Source: Zoogloea sp.
Lineage (GTDB): Bacteria > Pseudomonadota > Gammaproteobacteria > Burkholderiales > Rhodocyclaceae
Assembly: GCF_023150065.1 (NCBI RefSeq)
Contig: NZ_JAKLLN010000019.1
Location: 44,885 to 108,884 of the forward strand
Direction of reading: 5' to 3'
Length of the DNA: 64,000 nt
Made by a program: the position numbers and the translations under genes
Shown: in pieces, positions 35,795 through 45,506 of the stretch
Layout of the letters: every line of letters starts with the position of its first letter
How positions within the stretch are numbered: the first letter of the stretch is position 1
The notes under the pieces: generated by a model
The model's input: the letters and a program-made list of their open reading frames with translations, nothing else
What the model was told of the DNA's origin: nothing
Databases searched by the model: none

Positions 35795-36169
35795 TTAACC
35801 ATCCCTCGACGCCTTGGATTGCGCCGCGCGTTTAAAAGCGAGATGTTCTTGAATCGCCTCGACTAGGCTGACCCCACTCAGAAGACACAGACCAACCAAT
35901 CCCCATGCTGCACTCTCACCGAAGCTCAACCAGAAGAGCCCTGCGAGCAGCATCGCCACCAATGCAACAATAATGCGAGGAACAGGCTGAGGAAGCCACG
36001 CCAGCACCGCATAAGCAAGGGAACTCATGAGAAGCATGTACGCAACACCTCCCATGTGGCTCCCTGTCTGGTAGAAGTCAAACGCCTCAATCGAGAACTG
36101 ACGCCAGGGCATGAACCACAGCCACATCCCCCCGATGCCCAACAACGTCCCTACAACACGCTTATCCAT
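35795..36169 (-). CDS. Small membrane protein of unknown function
   Basis: A 124-aa protein with about four hydrophobic helices (VGTLLGIGGMWLWFMPW, YMLLMSSLAYAVLAWL, IIVALVAMLLAGLFWL, WGLVGLCLLSGVSLV) and a basic C-terminus. No family recognised. It follows a lipoprotein gene by 30 bp on the same strand and may be co-transcribed. Confidence 0.6.
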   Translation of the reverse strand: MDKRVVGTLLGIGGMWLWFMPWRQFSIEAFDFYQTGSHMGGVAYMLLMSSLAYAVLAWLPQPVPRIIVALVAMLLAGLFWLSFGESAAWGLVGLCLLSGVSLVEAIQEHLAFKRAAQSKASRDG

Positions 36170-36199
36170 CTCGCCACACTCCGTCCGGTCAGGTGCTCT

Positions 36200-36877
36200 T
36201 CACTTGTTGGCACTTCCAGCTTGATTCACAAACGCACCCTTGAAGGCCTCTGGAATGTAGCTGTCCACGACCGTCACCTGCCCACCAACAGACTCGGCAG
36301 CCAAACGCAGATCGTTCATCGCACGGGGGATGAACTGGCTTGAATCCCCGATCAGGGAGCGGGCTGCAGCAGATCCGAGGGCCTGGGGAGTCATCCCGCC
36401 ACTTGCCTTGACGAAAGTCGCGTAAACGTCGATCTGATAGCCACTCTTGTATGGCAGAACGCAGACGAAGAAGCTCGTTCTCTCACCGTACTGCGCCATG
36501 CTCGTACTGTCCGAGGCCAGAGTCATGAGCGCATCCTTGCAGACAGGAACACGCACGTTCTGCGCTTGCGCGGCCAGCAGGGCCCCCATCTTTGTGCCGC
36601 CAAACGGATCTTTCAGTTCAAAGCGCCCCGGGGTCTCTGGGAGCACCGCAGGTGGAATGTCTCTGTTCACCCGAACCTGACTCGAGTGCTTCTGAACCGC
36701 TTCAAGCACGGCGTTCAACAACCTGGTGCGATCCACACTCACAGGCTGCACATCGTAGATAACGAAGGTCGATTCGGTCTGGTAGGTGGGCTGCATGGAA
36801 GCACAGCCCGCCAGGGAGGCGGCGGCCACGGTCAGTATCAGCTTCTTCAATCTTGAATCCTCTGGGGTAGTCATCAT
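36200..36877 (-). CDS. Lipoprotein of unknown function
   Basis: A 225-aa product starting MTTPEDSRLKKLILTVAAAS with lipobox SLAGC. The mature part carries VNRDIPPAVLPETPGRFELK, VPVCKDALMTLASDSTSMAQ and VCVLPYKSGYQIDVYATFVK. No named family recognised. Two adjacent ATG codons (36877, 36874) are equally possible starts. It is upstream of the small membrane protein. Confidence 0.6.
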   Translation of the reverse strand: MMTTPEDSRLKKLILTVAAASLAGCASMQPTYQTESTFVIYDVQPVSVDRTRLLNAVLEAVQKHSSQVRVNRDIPPAVLPETPGRFELKDPFGGTKMGALLAAQAQNVRVPVCKDALMTLASDSTSMAQYGERTSFFVCVLPYKSGYQIDVYATFVKASGGMTPQALGSAAARSLIGDSSQFIPRAMNDLRLAAESVGGQVTVVDSYIPEAFKGAFVNQAGSANK

Positions 36878-37031
36878 GGGCAGGCTTACCGGAGCCTGAC
36901 GAGCCCTCCACTCCTTCTTTGCCAAGCAGCCTCAAGGCCGAAATCGAACAACCGAAGGAAAGCCAACTCGATTGGCATTATGCTACTTTTAGAGTGTCGA
37001 TTCAAAGAGCGCATGACGGTTTACTCGGTGG

Positions 37032-37265
37032 GTGACCACCGAACACCTTCCCACGCCTGAGCAAGCACTCGGCCTCGTGATCCGCAATCGCCGGAAGGTG
37101 CGCGGCTGGTCGCAGGAAGACTTGGGGTTCGAGTCAGGGCTGCACCGCACATACATCGGGGTGCTGGAACGAGGGGAGAAGAACATCTCCCTGCGGAACT
37201 TGATTCTTGTGGCCTCAACTCTGGGAGCCAAGGCATCAGAGCTACTCGATGAGGCTGGCCTGTAA
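37032..37265 (+). CDS. XRE-family regulator, GTG start
   Basis: A 77-aa single HTH domain: LGLVIRNRRKVRGWSQEDLG, FESGLHRTYIGVLERGEKNI, LRNLILVASTLGAKASELL. This is the BcgI/SinR-like small regulator pattern often accompanying restriction-modification or mobile modules, but no such partner is adjacent. Only GTG at 37032 gives this frame a start. Confidence 0.8.
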   Translation: MTTEHLPTPEQALGLVIRNRRKVRGWSQEDLGFESGLHRTYIGVLERGEKNISLRNLILVASTLGAKASELLDEAGL

Positions 37266-37473
37266 GCGTTCTATCTCAGCGAGCCTTCAATGCCAGGATA
37301 TTTCGACGCAGTGGCAGAATGGGCGAGTTCGGTTGCCAGTGCGACCGACCGACACCTCCCAAGAAATGCTGGCTGACGTAGACTCTGGCCACTCTGTCGT
37401 GCAAGCATGGGCGGAACACCTTGGCACCGACCAGCCACAACCAGTGCCACATTGTTAGTCGGTCCTGAAATAT

Positions 37474-37724
37474 TCAAGTCACCGCCCCCGGCCGCCTACC
37501 CGCCGGCCATGCCCCCTCGCCGCTGACCACCCACCCAAGCATCCCGACCAGCACGAAGAGCGCAAATGAGCTTTCAGCCCCAGACGGGCCACAGCCCGCA
37601 TCAGCCAGCACAGATTGAACCCCACGGCGCACAACACCGGGTGCAGCACATCGCCTGCCGATCCTTTGAGCCAATTGCTGTCGTAAACCGAAAAATAACA
37701 CAGACGGTTCATCGTTGCGCGCAT
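37474..37724 (-). pseudogene. C-terminal remnant of IS5-family transposase
   Basis: NWLKGSAGDVLHPVLCAVGF and NLCWLMRAVARLGLKA match the C-terminus of IS5-group transposases; a frameshift follows, with the tail continuing as ALFVLVGMLGW in another frame. The 5' part is missing. About 200 bp on either side carry no recognisable gene. Confidence 0.7.
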
Positions 37725-37947
37725 TGATCTGGGTCCCGCTTATCCATCGCAGTCCGGATTCACTTTGAACGGCGAAGACCCTTTACCTGCATGCCTGGCT
37801 CGTCTATCACATTTGTCCCATAGCAGAACAACATGCTCTGAGGCTACAGAGTTCCTAGGAAACCCGGGGAGACTCATTACGCCACTTCAGCGCAGTCTCG
37901 TTATCTAAATTCTGCGCTTGCATTTCCCCAACACATTCCTCTCCCTA

Positions 37948-39726
37948 TCACTGAGGAATCCATCTTGCAAGAACTGCATAAAGAAGGTCGGGATCCACAG
38001 GTTTGGTTACAAAGTCGTTCATCCCGGCGTCCTTACAGCTTTTTCTGTCCTCTTCAAAAGCACTGGCAGTCATCGCAATGATTGGCATGGTCATACCGAG
38101 CTTACGGATCTCTCTTGTTGCCTCGAGCCCCCCCATAACCGGCATCTGCATGTCCATCAGAATTAGGTCGTAAGAAGAATCTCGGACTTTCTTCATCGCC
38201 TCAGCTCCGTGACTGGCGATTTCTATATTTAGGCCCGCGCTTTCAAGTAACTCGGCGGCGACAAGTTGGTTTATTTCATTGTCTTCAACCAACAATACAC
38301 GACTACCGACTCTTAACGTCTGATCAATCTTTGAGATTACGTCAGAAAAGGTCGCCGTACCATAGTCGAGCGTCAAGGCGAACCAGAACGTACTGCCTGA
38401 GCCAGGAATGCTTCTCAAGCCAACCTCTCCGCCCATTAGCGTAGCTAACCGCTTCGTAATAGCAAGCCCAAGGCCGGATCCCCCAAATTTTCGGGTGGTG
38501 GACATATCAACCTGCTCAAACGCGTCAAATATACGTGCTTGATCTCCTTCGGGAATGCCAAGCCCGGTATCTTCCACTTCAAATCTTACTTTTATCTTCG
38601 AGTCAAGACGTGACTCCTCCTTGAACTTGAGAACAATACGACCACACTCCGTGAACTTAATGGCATTGCTCATAAAATTGATGAGAATCTGACCAACTCT
38701 TAATGGGTCCCCTATCAAGGAAATTTTTCTCAACGACTCATCTACATCGAAGACAAATTGCAGCCTTTTTGCGCGCATGCCTTCACCGAACATGCTGTTT
38801 ATTTTATCGCACAGGGCGCCAATGTTGAACGAAATAGCTTCAAGCTCTATACGGCCTGCTTCAATCTTTGAAAAATCAAGAATGTCATTGATAATTTCGA
38901 GCAAATGCTTGGCTGATTCGGAAATATTTCTTATTTTTTCCACGTGCTCCATATCCTGAATGCTCTTTTGCAAAAGGTGCGTAAGCCCTAGAATGGAGCT
39001 CATCGGCGTACGGATCTCATGACTCATGTTAGCCAAGAATGCACTCTTCGCCTGATTCGCGACTACAGCTTCGTCGCGCAGGCGCGTCATTTCTTCTTTC
39101 GCCGCACGTAGCTCTTCCTCAGCTTTGATACGTCGATTGATCTCACGGGTCAGTTGAATGGTTCGGTTGGCCAGCTTGTCGTACATCCCCATGACCGTAT
39201 CGATCAGGACGTGGGTCGCCCCCGCCATCTCGGCGTTGGCCAGCTCCTTGGCCTGCTCCAACGATACTCCCGATGGCAGGGCAAGAACGACCTTAGCCAT
39301 GCGCTTATCGGACTCAATGATGTGCAACGCCAACCAATTAGTGAGAAAAGCGACAATTTCTTCGATCACCTCGTCCGTCGTCTCCTCGCTCTCCTTAGCC
39401 TTTATCTCCAACAGCTTAGCAACAAAGTCGCCATGGGCCTTCCTATGCCACTCATCCCACGGGTCATTCTCGAAATAGTGGTGCCATATATTCTCTTCGG
39501 TTAAAAAATGAACGACTGTGTACTCTCTCAGTTCGTCAAATATCTTGTTCAATGTCGGCGCATCGGACTGGAACGCCAGATGTCCAACAAGCACATTGAG
39601 CAACTCAACCAAGCGCTTATGCTGCTCGTCGACAATCTCAATACCCGTCGCGAAATTTTCATTCCACGGAAAAATATCGACCAAGTGGGAACTAGCTGAC
39701 ATAGCTGAACTCATTTCGTGTTGCAC
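37948..39726 (-). CDS. Bacteriohemerythrin-hybrid histidine kinase
   Basis: A 592-aa soluble sensor. Residues 15-150 form a hemerythrin domain with diiron ligands in [34 protein letters not shown] and [12 protein letters not shown], suggesting O2, NO or redox sensing. Then come a coiled coil, HisKA ([19 protein letters not shown]), HATPase_c ([28 protein letters not shown]) and a receiver domain ([23 protein letters not shown]). Codon use is AT-richer than the core genes, in keeping with transfer. A chemoreceptor gene lies upstream on the same strand. Confidence 0.93.
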   Translation of the reverse strand: MQHEMSSAMSASSHLVDIFPWNENFATGIEIVDEQHKRLVELLNVLVGHLAFQSDAPTLNKIFDELREYTVVHFLTEENIWHHYFENDPWDEWHRKAHGDFVAKLLEIKAKESEETTDEVIEEIVAFLTNWLALHIIESDKRMAKVVLALPSGVSLEQAKELANAEMAGATHVLIDTVMGMYDKLANRTIQLTREINRRIKAEEELRAAKEEMTRLRDEAVVANQAKSAFLANMSHEIRTPMSSILGLTHLLQKSIQDMEHVEKIRNISESAKHLLEIINDILDFSKIEAGRIELEAISFNIGALCDKINSMFGEGMRAKRLQFVFDVDESLRKISLIGDPLRVGQILINFMSNAIKFTECGRIVLKFKEESRLDSKIKVRFEVEDTGLGIPEGDQARIFDAFEQVDMSTTRKFGGSGLGLAITKRLATLMGGEVGLRSIPGSGSTFWFALTLDYGTATFSDVISKIDQTLRVGSRVLLVEDNEINQLVAAELLESAGLNIEIASHGAEAMKKVRDSSYDLILMDMQMPVMGGLEATREIRKLGMTMPIIAMTASAFEEDRKSCKDAGMNDFVTKPVDPDLLYAVLARWIPQ

Positions 39727-40165
39727 ATGCTATAAAATCGTCATCCGACTGCCCGCTCATCAAGTTAGTTCTAGCAGTACAGGCATCGCGAGCCGGTTGC
39801 CGCATAACTCGCCTGAATTACAGACTCGGCATCTCAGATGAGCATATTGATCGAAAGTCCTGCATGGCATCTTTTCAACCTCGCCCCTATTGAGAACCTT
39901 GTCTTTGCGCGTAGCGGCTAGACTACGGAGGAGCATTACGCAGGCTATAGCCTACCGCCATGCATTAGACGTAGGCCAAGCAGCCATCTGCGCGTCTCCT
40001 GAATGCGCCCCAATCACCTTGCAGCTATTCAAAATGAAGCACCACAATTTCTCCAATACCTCTCCACCAGCATCATGAACCCACTTTCGGGCGTCACCCT
40101 CAGCAAAAAATATTTTCATATGCCTCATGCTCATTTTTGACGATAGACGATGCTGCTCAAGAACA
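39727..40165. other. Gene-poor region
   Basis: Moderate-GC stretch upstream of the hemerythrin kinase. A 60-codon open frame on the minus strand (39952-40134) has no recognisable similarity. I see no RNA gene or strong terminator. Confidence 0.4.
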
Positions 40166-40435
40166 CTAAGTCCGCAGGCAATTCTTTTGAATTAATAACG
40201 GCCAGCGGGAATTTTGAAGCAATGAGTCGGTTGCCGCCGTGCACAGGCCTTCGGTGCGGCTGATCGTGTAACACTCCAGATCCGTGAAGTCTCCGATCGC
40301 ATAGTCAACGTCAGTAACACGCGAATCGGAGGGCACAGCAACTGCGTGGGTACAAAGCTCCTATCCGCTGACGACCTCGCAGAAGCGTGAATAGACTCCG
40401 CGCTCTTCCCATTTGATTTCGTAAGGCACTACCAA
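40166..40435 (-). pseudogene. Small protein frame with one internal TAG, 3' of chemoreceptor
   Basis: From TTG at 40435 the frame reads LVVPYEIKWEERGVYSRFCE, then VVSG, a TAG at 40361-40363, then ELCTHAVAVPSDSRVTDVDY and AIGDFTDLECYTIS. The pattern resembles a family of roughly 90-140-aa proteins beginning PY(E/K)I-W-ERGVY that often accompany sensory genes. The stop codon makes it a probable pseudogene. It starts 15 bp after the chemoreceptor stop. Confidence 0.45.
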
Positions 40436-40449
40436 CCCTACGAATTTGA

Positions 40450-42069
40450 TTAAACGGTTCTGAATCTTGCTACAGACGTGCTTAACGCGGTTGATACCGA
40501 AGTGAGCTCTTCAGCGGTCACGGAAACAGTGCGCACAGCGGCAACATTGCGCTCCGAAAGCTGAGCCACCTCTTCCACGTTGCGCGACAAGTCGGTTGCG
40601 GCCTGTCGTTCTTCGTCTAGTGCGTCACTGATATCTTGTATTGACCGCATGACAAGCGATGCCGACTCCCGGATTTCATTCATTGACTTAGCTGCGCGGT
40701 GTGCAGTCCCGACGACCTCCGTCACCAAGTGACGACTCGTGCGCATACTTTCGACAGATGAGTTGGCACCCACGTGAACTGCTTCAATCACGGCCCCAAT
40801 CTCCTTCACCGACGAGCCCGTCCGCTCAGCCAGTTTCCGCACCTCATCGGCCACCACAGCAAAACCCCGACCCTGCTCACCCGCCCTAGCAGCCTCAATG
40901 GCGGCATTGAGAGCCAACAGATTGGTCTGTTCGGCGACATCTCTAATTACAGTGGTGATCTTGTCGATCTCGAGCACACGATCGGCCAGCAGAGCAAGCT
41001 GCCCGGCCGTACGTTCCACTTGTGATGCGACCTCGGCGATGCGAGCGGCCGACACTTCCACTTCATCCGCACTGGTGCGAGCCATATTTTCGGCATGTGC
41101 CGCTTCCCGTGCGGCGTGGCTTGCACTAGTGGCAACGTGCTCAATGGAAACCGTTAGCTCCTCGACTGCCGCCGCTGCTGCCGAGGTTGAGGTGGCCTGC
41201 AACTCGGAGCTCGATGACACATCGTTTGCCGAGTTAGCCAACTGACGAGACGAATTCATCACTGCGCTGGAGCTGTATCCAATATGGCCGACAACATCCA
41301 ACAAGCCGCACCGCATCTGCTCCAGCGTCATTAGCACGCGGCCAATCTCATCCGAAGGGCCCTCTATCGCGCTAGCCGGGGTTGCGCGAAGATCCCCTGA
41401 TGAGACTTGGCGGATAAGCTGATCGGCCAGATCGAGCTTTGCGGCAATGCGTCGTGTGATCTGAAATCCGATTCCGAGCACAAGAACAGCAACGGCGAGG
41501 GCAAGCCCTATCATTGCTTTCAGCGCAGCTGATTTTGTCACTTGAGCGCGATTCGCAGCTTCATCTCCGAGCCGCTTGTTGTAGATGATATGCGCATCCA
41601 AAAGCTCTGCAATTTGGCGGGAGAGGCCCGTGTCGGCGTTCAGCCCATTCTCGGCTTCGAGCGTCTTGCGCTCATCCGACAAGCGTAGGAGCTGATCCGC
41701 ACTTTGCGTGTGAATCTTGAAGAGTCGCTGGCTTGCTTCAAACAGCTGACGATCCTTGTCATCGGAAATCAGGGGTTCGTATGCTGCGTAAAGTTTCTGG
41801 ATCTCGCTCCGGATTTCTGTGATCGATGTCCTGATCTCCTGCTTGTCCGCGTCGGAGCTAGCAAGGACGTGGCGGTAGGTGCGGGCACGCTCTTGACCGA
41901 TCCGTGTGGAGATGCGTCCGAGCAGCTCGGTACTCGGAACCGTATTGACGTTTGCGTAGCCTGCCGCGCTAAACAGGCCTTCGGTGTTGAAGTAGCTGAT
42001 AGTCGTGAGCGCGATCAAGCTGAATATTGCCGCAGCGATCAACAGCTTTAGCTGGGTTGAAATGGACAC
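40450..42069 (-). CDS. Methyl-accepting chemotaxis protein, 4-helix-bundle sensor
   Basis: Transmembrane chemoreceptor of 539 aa. TM1 is about 8-28 ([19 protein letters not shown]). The periplasmic four-helix-bundle domain covers about 30-185, TM2 about 188-208 ([20 protein letters not shown]), then HAMP. The signalling hairpin has [20 protein letters not shown] and [17 protein letters not shown]. The periplasmic domain is of the 4HB_MCP class, ligand unknown. Confidence 0.95.
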   Translation of the reverse strand: MSISTQLKLLIAAAIFSLIALTTISYFNTEGLFSAAGYANVNTVPSTELLGRISTRIGQERARTYRHVLASSDADKQEIRTSITEIRSEIQKLYAAYEPLISDDKDRQLFEASQRLFKIHTQSADQLLRLSDERKTLEAENGLNADTGLSRQIAELLDAHIIYNKRLGDEAANRAQVTKSAALKAMIGLALAVAVLVLGIGFQITRRIAAKLDLADQLIRQVSSGDLRATPASAIEGPSDEIGRVLMTLEQMRCGLLDVVGHIGYSSSAVMNSSRQLANSANDVSSSSELQATSTSAAAAAVEELTVSIEHVATSASHAAREAAHAENMARTSADEVEVSAARIAEVASQVERTAGQLALLADRVLEIDKITTVIRDVAEQTNLLALNAAIEAARAGEQGRGFAVVADEVRKLAERTGSSVKEIGAVIEAVHVGANSSVESMRTSRHLVTEVVGTAHRAAKSMNEIRESASLVMRSIQDISDALDEERQAATDLSRNVEEVAQLSERNVAAVRTVSVTAEELTSVSTALSTSVARFRTV

Positions 42070-42163
42070 GACCTCTCCTTCATAGACGAATCTGGGAACT
42101 GATTAGAAATACTCAAAAAGACCTATTGCAAAAATGGTTATTTTATGCAGCTCTCGCACTAGA

Positions 42164-42400
42164 TTACACTCGGATAGGAGTTTTCACGCTTCCAGATGCA
42201 TCTAGTTCATGCTGTTCAGGCAGGATGAGTAGCACGACGAAGCTGAGGACGAGATCCGCGATGCCGGATGTGACCCCGTTCAGAATTCGAACGACATATC
42301 TACATCTGTCGACATCTTCGCTATTTTTGTCCACAACGGCGGCAATATGGCTCCGAATAGCTCCTTGCACGACCTCCACCACAGTGGTTGTATTTGACAT
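42164..42400 (-). CDS. Possible small hypothetical protein
   Basis: A 78-codon frame, MSNTTTVVEVVQGAIRSHIA ... DLVLSFVVLLILPEQ, with one hydrophobic helix near the C-terminus. No homologue recognised; GC is lower than the core. It precedes the chemoreceptor gene on the same strand. Could be spurious. Confidence 0.3.
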   Translation of the reverse strand: MSNTTTVVEVVQGAIRSHIAAVVDKNSEDVDRCRYVVRILNGVTSGIADLVLSFVVLLILPEQHELDASGSVKTPIRV

Positions 42401-42430
42401 AAAGCTTGGGTCCCACTTCCGTGTCAGCAC

Positions 42431-42933
42431 CGTCCCCTTCGTTAACTGTAAATTAATGTGAAATATCGATAGAACACCTAAGCCACACTACCTCCTTGTG
42501 GGTATGCTTCGTCGGCCGAGGTCCGCGAACAAGTGCTAGAGCAGTTCGACAGCATCCGTGCCTGCCCTCCTACCTGTAGTGAGGGCCTGCAGCACTTGAG
42601 CGAACGTTTCATCGAAGCGTCCTCCAGATGTGATGCACGGCATGATGTGCTGCACCGAGGAGTTCACCGCCGCGCTGATTTCCGTTTCCTGGCGTTGACA
42701 GATGTTTAGCCAAGCGCAAGCCTTCTCCGGCTCGAACGCGAGCCCCATCCACGACGAGGACGCGGCCGATCGTCGTGCTGTCCGCTGCGGTTGAACAGGC
42801 CGGGTCGAGATCATGACTTGACGCATTGCGCCGCATGCCGCCTCGAACCAATTCAATTATTTTTAATATTTTTATATTTTTTGTTAAATTTAACAAATAA
42901 ATATTTCGCATGTCTCCATAAGACTATCTCGCT
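42431..42933. other. Unassigned AT-rich and mosaic DNA
   Basis: Overlapping short frames on the minus strand (42536-42911) show no recognisable protein. The stretch 42845-42905 is extremely A/T-rich (runs of TTTAA and ATATTT). It abuts the group II intron 3' end at about 42940. Confidence 0.4.
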
Positions 42934-42939
42934 TCACAC

Positions 42940-44109
42940 GTGACGATTACTCTCCGCCCCGCCCCCCGCACAGATCCGTACGTGCGGCATTACCGCATAC
43001 GGCTCCTGCCTTGAGTCATGACGCAAAGCGTTGATGCGGATACGGGTGGAGCACCCGGGCCCGCGGGAGGTAGCGTTCGACCAGACGCCCGAACCGGGCC
43101 CAAGGCATTCGTCTACGCTGACTTCGCCGTCGCAGCGCATGCAGCCACGCCCGGGACACGTCCTTGCGGAACGCATCCAAGCGGTTAACATTGCCCGGTA
43201 CGGCGTGGTAGTTGAAGTAGCCTTGGACCACGCGCCGCAGCCAACGACCAACCACGGGGATCGGTTCGTGCATACGGCGCATCAGCGCCTCTCGGATCGC
43301 CTTGAGGCGGGCACGCATTCGCTTCGCCGAGCTCAGCCGCTTCAGTTGGAACCAGCCGTTCGACCGAGATTTCCCACAGATGTGGGTGAACCCCAGGAAG
43401 TCGAACGTCGGTGGCTTTGCAAGCCCAAGCTTTATGCGTGCCTGGGCCGCGAAGCGACCGAACTGCAGCACGCGCGTCTTGTCCTCGTTCAGCGTCAGCC
43501 CGAACTGGGCGAACCGCACCTTAATGTCCTCAAGGAATCGGATCACGTCGCTCTTGCTCTCAAACCCGAGAACGCTGTCGTCAGCGTACCGAACGATCAC
43601 CACGTCCCCTCCTGCATGGCGGCCTCGCCAGCGATGCGCCCATAGGTCGAAGACATAGTGCAGGTAGATGTTCGCCAGTAGCGGCGAGATCACTGCCCCT
43701 TGCGGGGTACCCACCCACACATCGGTCCTGTTCCCGTTTTCGACAACGCCGGCCGTCAACCACTTGCGGATCAATCGCAAGACTCTCGTGTCGCCGATCC
43801 GGTGCTCGAGGAATCGCATCATCCAGGCGTGATCGACGGTGTCGAAGAATGCCTTGATGTCGGCGTCGAGCACCCAGTTCACGCGCTTCTTCTGCATACC
43901 CACCACCACTGCATCCAGCGCTTGATGCTGGTTGCGCCCTGGCCGGAAGCCATACGAGAAGCCGAGGAAGTTCGCTTCGTAGATCGGCGTGAGCACCGAC
44001 ACCACGGCTTGCTGGACGATCTTGTCCTCCAGCGCCGCGATGCCCAGCGGGCGCTGCTTGCCGTCCGCCTTGGGGATGTACTCCCTGCGGGAGGGCAACG
44101 CCCGGTAGC
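42940..44109 (-). mobile_element. Group II intron, 5'-truncated
   Basis: The 3' part of a bacterial group II intron. It holds most of the intron-encoded protein, and a domain V hairpin at 42973-43005, minus strand GAGCCGTATG then CGGTAATGCCG then CACGTACGGATC. The ribozyme domains I-IV and the protein N-terminus are absent, cut off by ISAs1 remnant sequence from about 44110. Confidence 0.85.
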
Positions 44110-44131
44110 CAGGGCTCCCGCAGCTACCCAT
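43016..44131 (-). pseudogene. Group II intron reverse transcriptase/maturase, N-terminus missing
   Basis: An open frame of 371 codons whose RT similarity begins with RREYIPKADGKQRPLGIAAL; roughly 90 N-terminal residues of a normal LtrA-type protein are missing. Retained: RT palm with VLDADIKAFFDTVDHAW, TPQGAVISPLLANIYLHYVF, the catalytic VRYADDSVLGFE, and maturase/thumb segment TFDFLGFTHICGKS. The first residues (MGSCGSPGY) come from the adjoining IS end. Catalytic residues survive, but the truncation and loss of ribozyme make it a relic. Confidence 0.88.
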
Positions 44132-44137
44132 CCGACA

Positions 44138-45166
44138 TCAATCCTCCTCCTCATCGCCGTCGGTCTTTGGCTCAACCGCCAACCCCAGCAAGGCAGCCCG
44201 AAACTCATCCGAGGTCGCCGCCAGCAATCGCTTGGTCTTGATGCTGGTTTTGACCGAAGTGTTCAACCGGATCAGGTTCAACGCGATATGGCGCACCAGC
44301 GCGAGGTTATGGGCAACGTGGCCGGTGCGTGCGCGGGCGTAGTCATCGCCAAACTGAACATCCAGGCACCAGTGCAGCCGGTTCTCCACTTCCCAATGGC
44401 TGCGCACGGCGCGCATGAACTTCTCGGCGTCCGGGGCCAGGCTACTGATGTAGTAGCGGCGTTCAACGCTCGTCCTGTCACCGATACGGCGTGTGTGCTC
44501 GACGAGGGCGAAGCTCTGCAGCTCGCGCCACTGATCGCCCTTGTAAAGCCTGTCGCCCGCGTCGAAAGCCCAGCAGCGGCGCCATTCTTCCCGGCCGTGT
44601 CCCGTGTTGTGGCTCTCCCAGTTCGAGGCAGCCTGCAGCACTCCGCCAACGCCTGCCTGGGCCAGCAGGATCGAGTCGAGCAGCTTCGGGTGGTTGTCCT
44701 TCACGCACAACACGTAGTCGGCGCCCCGCTCACGGATCTCGTCTGCGATGGCTGTCTGAGTGCCCATTGCATCAATGGTGAGAACCCCGCAGAGGCCGAC
44801 CCATTCGGCCAGCGTCGAGCGCGCGAGCGCCATTTCCGCCCGGGCAAAGATGCCTTCCTGGCGATAGAGCGGCAGGTGATCGGCGTATTTGGCGACCAGC
44901 ACCTGGGCGAGGAGCCCGGCGGTGGGCAGGCCCTTGTCGATCACCTGTGGCGGAACCGGCGCCTGGCGGATCGTCTGGCAGGGGCGGCAGGCCCACTTGC
45001 CGCGCACATGGCTCTCGACAGTGAAGATCCCCGGCGTGTAGCCGAGCTTCTCGCTGACGTCCTCGCCGATACGCTGCATCGGGCAGCCGCAGGCGCAGAT
45101 GGTGGAGTCCGGCTCATGGCGAATCTCGGTGCGCGGCAGTTCAGGTGGCAGCGGCGCGCGCTTGGG
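44138..45166 (-). pseudogene. Chimeric IS66 TnpC-ISAs1 transposase frame
   Basis: One uninterrupted frame joins two unrelated transposases. The upstream part (45166 to about 44794) is IS66 TnpC: PLPPELPRTEIRHEP, a zinc-binding CACGC, GYTPGIFTVESHVRGKW, ADHLPLYRQEGIFARAEM. At about 44794 it switches to the ISAs1 DDE domain: LTIDAMGTQTAIADEIRERG, RRYYISSLAPDAEKFMRAVR, HWEVENRLHWCLDVQFGDDY. The ISAs1 N-terminus (first catalytic Asp) and most of TnpC are missing, so neither activity is expected. The frame is open from its ATG at 45079 for 313 codons. Confidence 0.85.
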
Positions 45167-45198
45167 TTAGCGAGCTAAGCGGCTGGGGGAAGATGAGT

Positions 45199-45213
45199 TT
45201 GCCGGGGGCTTAC
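45199..45213. repeat. IS66 terminal inverted repeat (element to the left)
   Basis: TTGCCGGGGGCTTAC is the exact reverse complement of GTAAGCCCCCGGCAA at 47530-47544. IS66 ends begin GTAA, so this marks the right end of the left IS66 remnant. The following 45214-45506 contain a plus-strand fragment (YRLRVAIDRVLADPKWILAI) of unknown origin and no gene. Confidence 0.8.
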
Positions 45214-45506
45214 GCTCTATCGGCTACGCGTCGCCATCGACCGCGTGCTGGCCGATCCGAAATGGATCCTGGCCATCCAGTCCCAACTGCGCATCGGGCA
45301 GCAAATCGAGTATTTCGATGCCTGAGCCAATCAGCAGTGTTCAGGGCAGATTCTAGAATTCAGGAAGAAAGAGGTCCTGATCCGCCAACTCTAGCGGACC
45401 TCGGGGAAAAGTTTGTTCAATTAGGTCATGCTCAATTCTCTCAGAGTATCGGGCCAGCACCAAATGCGGGACGGCTCACCATTTCGCTGAAGTTCGTCCT
45501 AATCAC

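Noticed and set aside
39952..40134. 60-codon minus-strand frame
   Set aside because: No similarity, no clear ribosome binding site, isolated in a gene-poor stretch.
42536..42911. Overlapping minus-strand frames
   Set aside because: No recognisable domain and two competing frames over the same bases; probably mosaic non-coding DNA.
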